From positions 1 through 33,089 of the IMG/VR virus record IMGVR_UViG_3300043449_000593: DNA of 33,089 nucleotides; one strand, 5' to 3'. Under the pieces are notes generated by a model, which did no database searches, had not been told where the DNA came from, and saw only the letters and a program-made list of their open reading frames with translations. Below, piece by piece: positions 30,922-33,089 of the stretch; position 1 is the first letter of the stretch; each line of letters opens with the position of its first letter. Both the position numbers and the translations under genes were made by a program. Source of the DNA: a virus.

Positions 30922-31263
30922 ATGACCTCCTTCAACTTTTCAGCCATTGATTGCCGAAGCTGCGGAAACCTTGTATGGGATGGATTGAGCAGTTCAGGCA
31001 TCCCTATCAAACTTGATACGGCTCGGCTCAACCTTACAGATGAGATTATTCGATTGCTGGCAGGTGGTAAGACCTACCAAGCCCACCGCACCTATGTCTC
31101 ATTTGAGGCAACACGAAGATTGTCGGCAAGGATGGCAGCGCCGAACCCCGTAGTCCTAGCCCTGCACGAGTGCTACCCAATGACCATCTTTAGTGAGCAG
31201 GCACCTGACTATTGGGATCGGGCAATTGCCACAATGACTACAAACGAGGAAGTGCCATTTTGA
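30922..31263 (+). CDS. Hypothetical protein with Cys pair
   Basis: A 113-residue protein, starting MTSFNFSAIDCRSCGNLVWD; the CRSC pair near residue 11 may bind a metal with a later Cys. A helix with basic residues follows (EATRRLSARMAAPNPVVLAL). It begins 8 bases after the repeat-rich spacer. Its TGA overlaps the next start. Function unknown. Confidence 0.6.
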   Translation: MTSFNFSAIDCRSCGNLVWDGLSSSGIPIKLDTARLNLTDEIIRLLAGGKTYQAHRTYVSFEATRRLSARMAAPNPVVLALHECYPMTIFSEQAPDYWDRAIATMTTNEEVPF

Positions 31264-32009
31264 ACTGCCGTATCTGTGATAAGCCCAACAAGGTCGAAGG
31301 CATCTGTTACAAGTGCCGTTCTAAGATTGTGCTACATCTGAGCCAACTGCCTGACTTGCAGGTAACGGCTGCCGAGTATCTAACCCCGGGGCGAAGTGGC
31401 AATGGCGCAGTCTCTGCCGAACGCTCGATTGGTATCAATGTCTCTGCCCTTGACTTTTCAATGGCAACTGAGCTACTGGCTATCCTGCACGGCTGGGAGA
31501 TTCTTATCCGTGAGGGAAGGCGCCTGACACCGCCGGCGCTGCTCAAGAAACAGGCAACGACAGAGTTAGAGGTTGAGGCAACCTGCAAGTTTCATTTAGC
31601 TCACCTTGATTGGATATTGGATCAAGTATGGGCTAAAGACTTTGCTAGTGAAGTTGGCGAACTATACGCGAAAGGAATTGCAGCTTGTAAGCAATTCGTG
31701 GAGCAACCTCGCAAGATTCCCTGCCCCACCGATGATTGCAAACGAATGGTTGTCATAGATGCTCACCGATTAGGTGAGTATGGACTGACGGAGGAGATTG
31801 CTTGCTTTGGTTGCAAGCAATCGTGGAGCATTATCCGATTGATTACCTTGGCGATGAGCAACCCTGAAAAGAAGTTTTATCTCGATGCCGAGGCTATTGC
31901 ATCCTTGCTAGGGATAAAGGTTCGCCAGGTGTATAACATTATTAAAACCAATGAGATTGATAAACGAGGCAACCTTTACGATGTCAAACAAATTATCGCT
32001 GCAAGGTAA
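31260..32009 (+). CDS. Zinc-binding protein with C-terminal HTH
   Basis: A 249-residue protein with TTG start overlapping the previous TGA (TTGA) and GAGGAAG upstream. It opens with a four-Cys ribbon (CRIC near residue 3 and CYKC near 17), has a second four-Cys ribbon near residues 157-182 (CPTDDC, CFGC), and ends with an excisionase-like HTH (DAEAIASLLGIKVRQVYNII). It looks like a DNA-binding regulator or replication accessory; no known name is assigned. Confidence 0.7.
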   Translation: MNCRICDKPNKVEGICYKCRSKIVLHLSQLPDLQVTAAEYLTPGRSGNGAVSAERSIGINVSALDFSMATELLAILHGWEILIREGRRLTPPALLKKQATTELEVEATCKFHLAHLDWILDQVWAKDFASEVGELYAKGIAACKQFVEQPRKIPCPTDDCKRMVVIDAHRLGEYGLTEEIACFGCKQSWSIIRLITLAMSNPEKKFYLDAEAIASLLGIKVRQVYNIIKTNEIDKRGNLYDVKQIIAAR

Positions 32010-32012
32010 AAC

Positions 32013-32053
32013 TTGACAACAAACTGCACAAGCGTGTGCTACACTTTCGTGTA
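32013..32053 (+). promoter_or_regulatory. Candidate promoter with overlapping hairpin
   Basis: TTGACA (32013-32018) is a perfect -35 box; TGCTACACT gives an extended -10 (TACACT 32040-32045), but the 21-base spacing is long. TACAC-TTTC-GTGTA (32040-32053) is an inverted repeat over the -10, a possible repressor site. Confidence 0.45.
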
Positions 32054-32073
32054 ACAGATATCGCTATCCCATA

Positions 32074-32102
32074 AAGCCCTTGCCACCTACGGTTAAGGGC
32101 TT
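32074..32102 (+). terminator. Terminator-like hairpin just after the candidate promoter
   Basis: AAGCCCTT (32074-32081) pairs with AAGGGCTT (32095-32102), helped by inner GCC/GG pairs, followed by CTTTCG. Placed about 30 bases after the predicted transcription start, it could act as attenuator or end a short RNA; weak T run. Confidence 0.5.
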
Positions 32103-32124
32103 CTTTCGTATATGGACAAAGGAT

Positions 32125-32274
32125 ATGAATAGCGACATTGAAACTATCGAGGAAATTGATGAGGCATTAGCCCACGCCATCCTCACCCGCCAACAATCAA
32201 TAGATAGCAAGAAACATATCGTCAATAAATTCATTGATGATTTACTTGATAGCAGATTGGAGCTGACTAAGTGA
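32125..32274 (+). CDS. Small acidic hypothetical protein
   Basis: A 49-residue acidic helical protein (MNSDIETIEEIDEALAHAIL and so on). ATG at 32125 has AAAGGA unusually close (one base), and the longer in-frame start lies in the hairpin, so the start is uncertain. Its TGA overlaps the next GTG. Confidence 0.5.
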   Translation: MNSDIETIEEIDEALAHAILTRQQSIDSKKHIVNKFIDDLLDSRLELTK

Positions 32275-32453
32275 TCAACATTGTAGTCAGCATTGGTGAA
32301 GTATCAACTGAAGTTATGACGGATCAGCAATTATCCTTTGATGCAATTGATAGTTTGCTCACGCGAGCGACATCATCAACTCTTGATGCTTACAATAAAT
32401 ACTTTGTAAGCATTGAACAATATGAAAAATCTTTAGAAGAAGATGACGAATAA
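32271..32453 (+). CDS. Small acidic hypothetical protein
   Basis: A 60-residue protein (GTG start overlapping the previous TGA), beta-strand start (INIVVSIGEVSTEVM), then helical and very acidic end (EKSLEEDDE). No family recognised. Overlaps the next gene by 11 bases. Confidence 0.5.
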   Translation: MINIVVSIGEVSTEVMTDQQLSFDAIDSLLTRATSSTLDAYNKYFVSIEQYEKSLEEDDE

Positions 32454-32817
32454 AAAACAAATTTGTAAAAACTGCAAGATAGATAAACCTTTAGACCAAT
32501 ACCACAAAGACCATCGCACCGCTAATGGTTATCGTGTTATGTGTGCCGTTTGTCGCAGGCATCACCAATCAATCACTCGTTTACCAAAGCGTGAGTATAG
32601 GTTGTTGTTAGAAAAGCAAAATAGTTGTTGTGCCATTTGCGGCATCAATGTCAATGAGTTGTCGAAGGAGTTAAGTGTTGATCATAATCACGAGACTCAT
32701 CAAGTTCGCGGCCTTCTATGCAATAGTTGCAATGTTGGGCTTGGTCATTTCAAAGATAACACAACGCATTTGGCTATGGCAATCGAATACTTGATTGCAA
32801 CAGATGGTATTGCGTAA
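32443..32817 (+). CDS. Recombination endonuclease VII-like protein
   Basis: A 124-residue protein of the endonuclease VII / HNH group: N-terminal CKNCKIDKP ribbon with CAVC, then CCAICG, a LSVDHNHETHQVRGLLC core, and CNVGLGHFKDN, the zinc and catalytic pattern of T4 endo VII relatives. It may resolve branched DNA before packaging, next to the HNH gene. No strong Shine-Dalgarno; ATG is inside the previous gene end. Confidence 0.82.
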   Translation: MTNKKQICKNCKIDKPLDQYHKDHRTANGYRVMCAVCRRHHQSITRLPKREYRLLLEKQNSCCAICGINVNELSKELSVDHNHETHQVRGLLCNSCNVGLGHFKDNTTHLAMAIEYLIATDGIA

Positions 32818-33089
32818 GCCTTGCCTAGAGTGTGGCACACCATCTCGAAGCAGTAGATGTCCTAAGTGCAGCGAGTTGATATTACTTAACCGACCACGAC
32901 CTGCCAAGAGTTCCAGCGCACAAAGAGGTTATGACTATTCGTGGCAAAAGATTCGCAAACTTGTTCTTGACCGTGATGGATGGGTCTGTTACATATGCAA
33001 CAAACATCTGTCAGGAAGTGATGCAACCGTTGATCACATCGTTTCACTTGACCAAGATTATTCGTTGCGTTTGGATTCAAAGAACTTAG
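32804..33089 (+). CDS. HNH endonuclease, partial at window end
   Basis: At least 95 residues: MVLRKPCLECGTPSRSSRCP ribbon start, then QRGYDYSWQKIRKLVLDRDG, CYICNKH and ATVDHIVSLDQD, the first half of an HNH motif; the closing Asn/His part lies beyond the end. HNH genes commonly flank terminases and help DNA packaging in cos-type phages, so this one may lie just before the terminase genes if the genome is circular or permuted. The start overlaps the previous gene; TTG at 32810 is an alternative. Confidence 0.78.
   Translation, partial: MVLRKPCLECGTPSRSSRCPKCSELILLNRPRPAKSSSAQRGYDYSWQKIRKLVLDRDGWVCYICNKHLSGSDATVDHIVSLDQDYSLRLDSKNL

Noticed and set aside
1-33089. Complete circular genome
   Set aside because: Joining the two ends keeps a frame open but does not rebuild a convincing HNH C-terminus, and no terminal repeat is visible.

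Overview
The window looks like most of the genome of a tailed double-stranded DNA phage with a siphovirus layout that infects an actinobacterium. The phage call rests on terminase, HK97-type portal, prohead protease and capsid, tail tube, tape measure, tail tip, endolysin and replication genes in tight array. The host call rests on a WhiB-type Fe-S regulator, a 20S-proteasome/HslV-type hydrolase, frequent GTG/TTG starts and a D,D-peptidase-type endolysin. Base composition looks moderate rather than high GC, which would fit a low-GC freshwater actinobacterium such as Nanopelagicales; that host guess is inference. No integrase or lysogeny repressor was recognised.

Layout. Bases 81-20413 (+ strand) hold the late genes: packaging (TerS, TerL), portal, a Dps/ferritin-like domain fused to the prohead protease, and the major capsid protein followed by a hairpin terminator. 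Next come a glycosyltransferase and a 1063-residue fibre with two tandem YadA-head-like repeat blocks, then neck proteins, tail tube, a tail assembly chaperone pair with a candidate -1 frameshift, a short tape measure, tail tip proteins, a beta-propeller-like fibre, then holin-like proteins and an M15-type endolysin. An 18-bp perfect hairpin at 20427-20468 ends this block.

Bases 20477-21725 carry a minus-strand cassette of eight very small genes joined by stop/start overlaps. They include a ribbon-helix-helix protein, two zinc-ribbon miniproteins, two membrane miniproteins and an LPD29-like protein. A divergent control region (21726-21925) separates the cassette from the early and middle genes on the + strand.

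Bases 21926-33089 (+ strand) carry the proteasome-like hydrolase, a Hjc-type resolvase, a WhiB-HTH fusion, a secreted transglycosylase, a Cas4-like nuclease, an OB-fold ssDNA-binding-like protein, a tRNA-like element, and a beta-class DNA methyltransferase. They are followed by small zinc-ribbon and HTH proteins, HNH nucleases and a primase-polymerase/helicase. A 110-bp repeat-rich spacer after the helicase is a candidate replication origin or operator. The last gene, an HNH protein, is cut by the window end. Genes are packed with ATGA, GTGA, TTGA or TAATG overlaps, so most start choices below rest on translational coupling plus a nearby Shine-Dalgarno sequence.

Most unusual items: the Dps-prohead protease fusion with in-frame internal start sites, the proteasome-like hydrolase that appears to be leaderless, the WhiB-HTH fusion, the hidden minus-strand microgene operon, and the compact tRNA-like element at 25893-25950.
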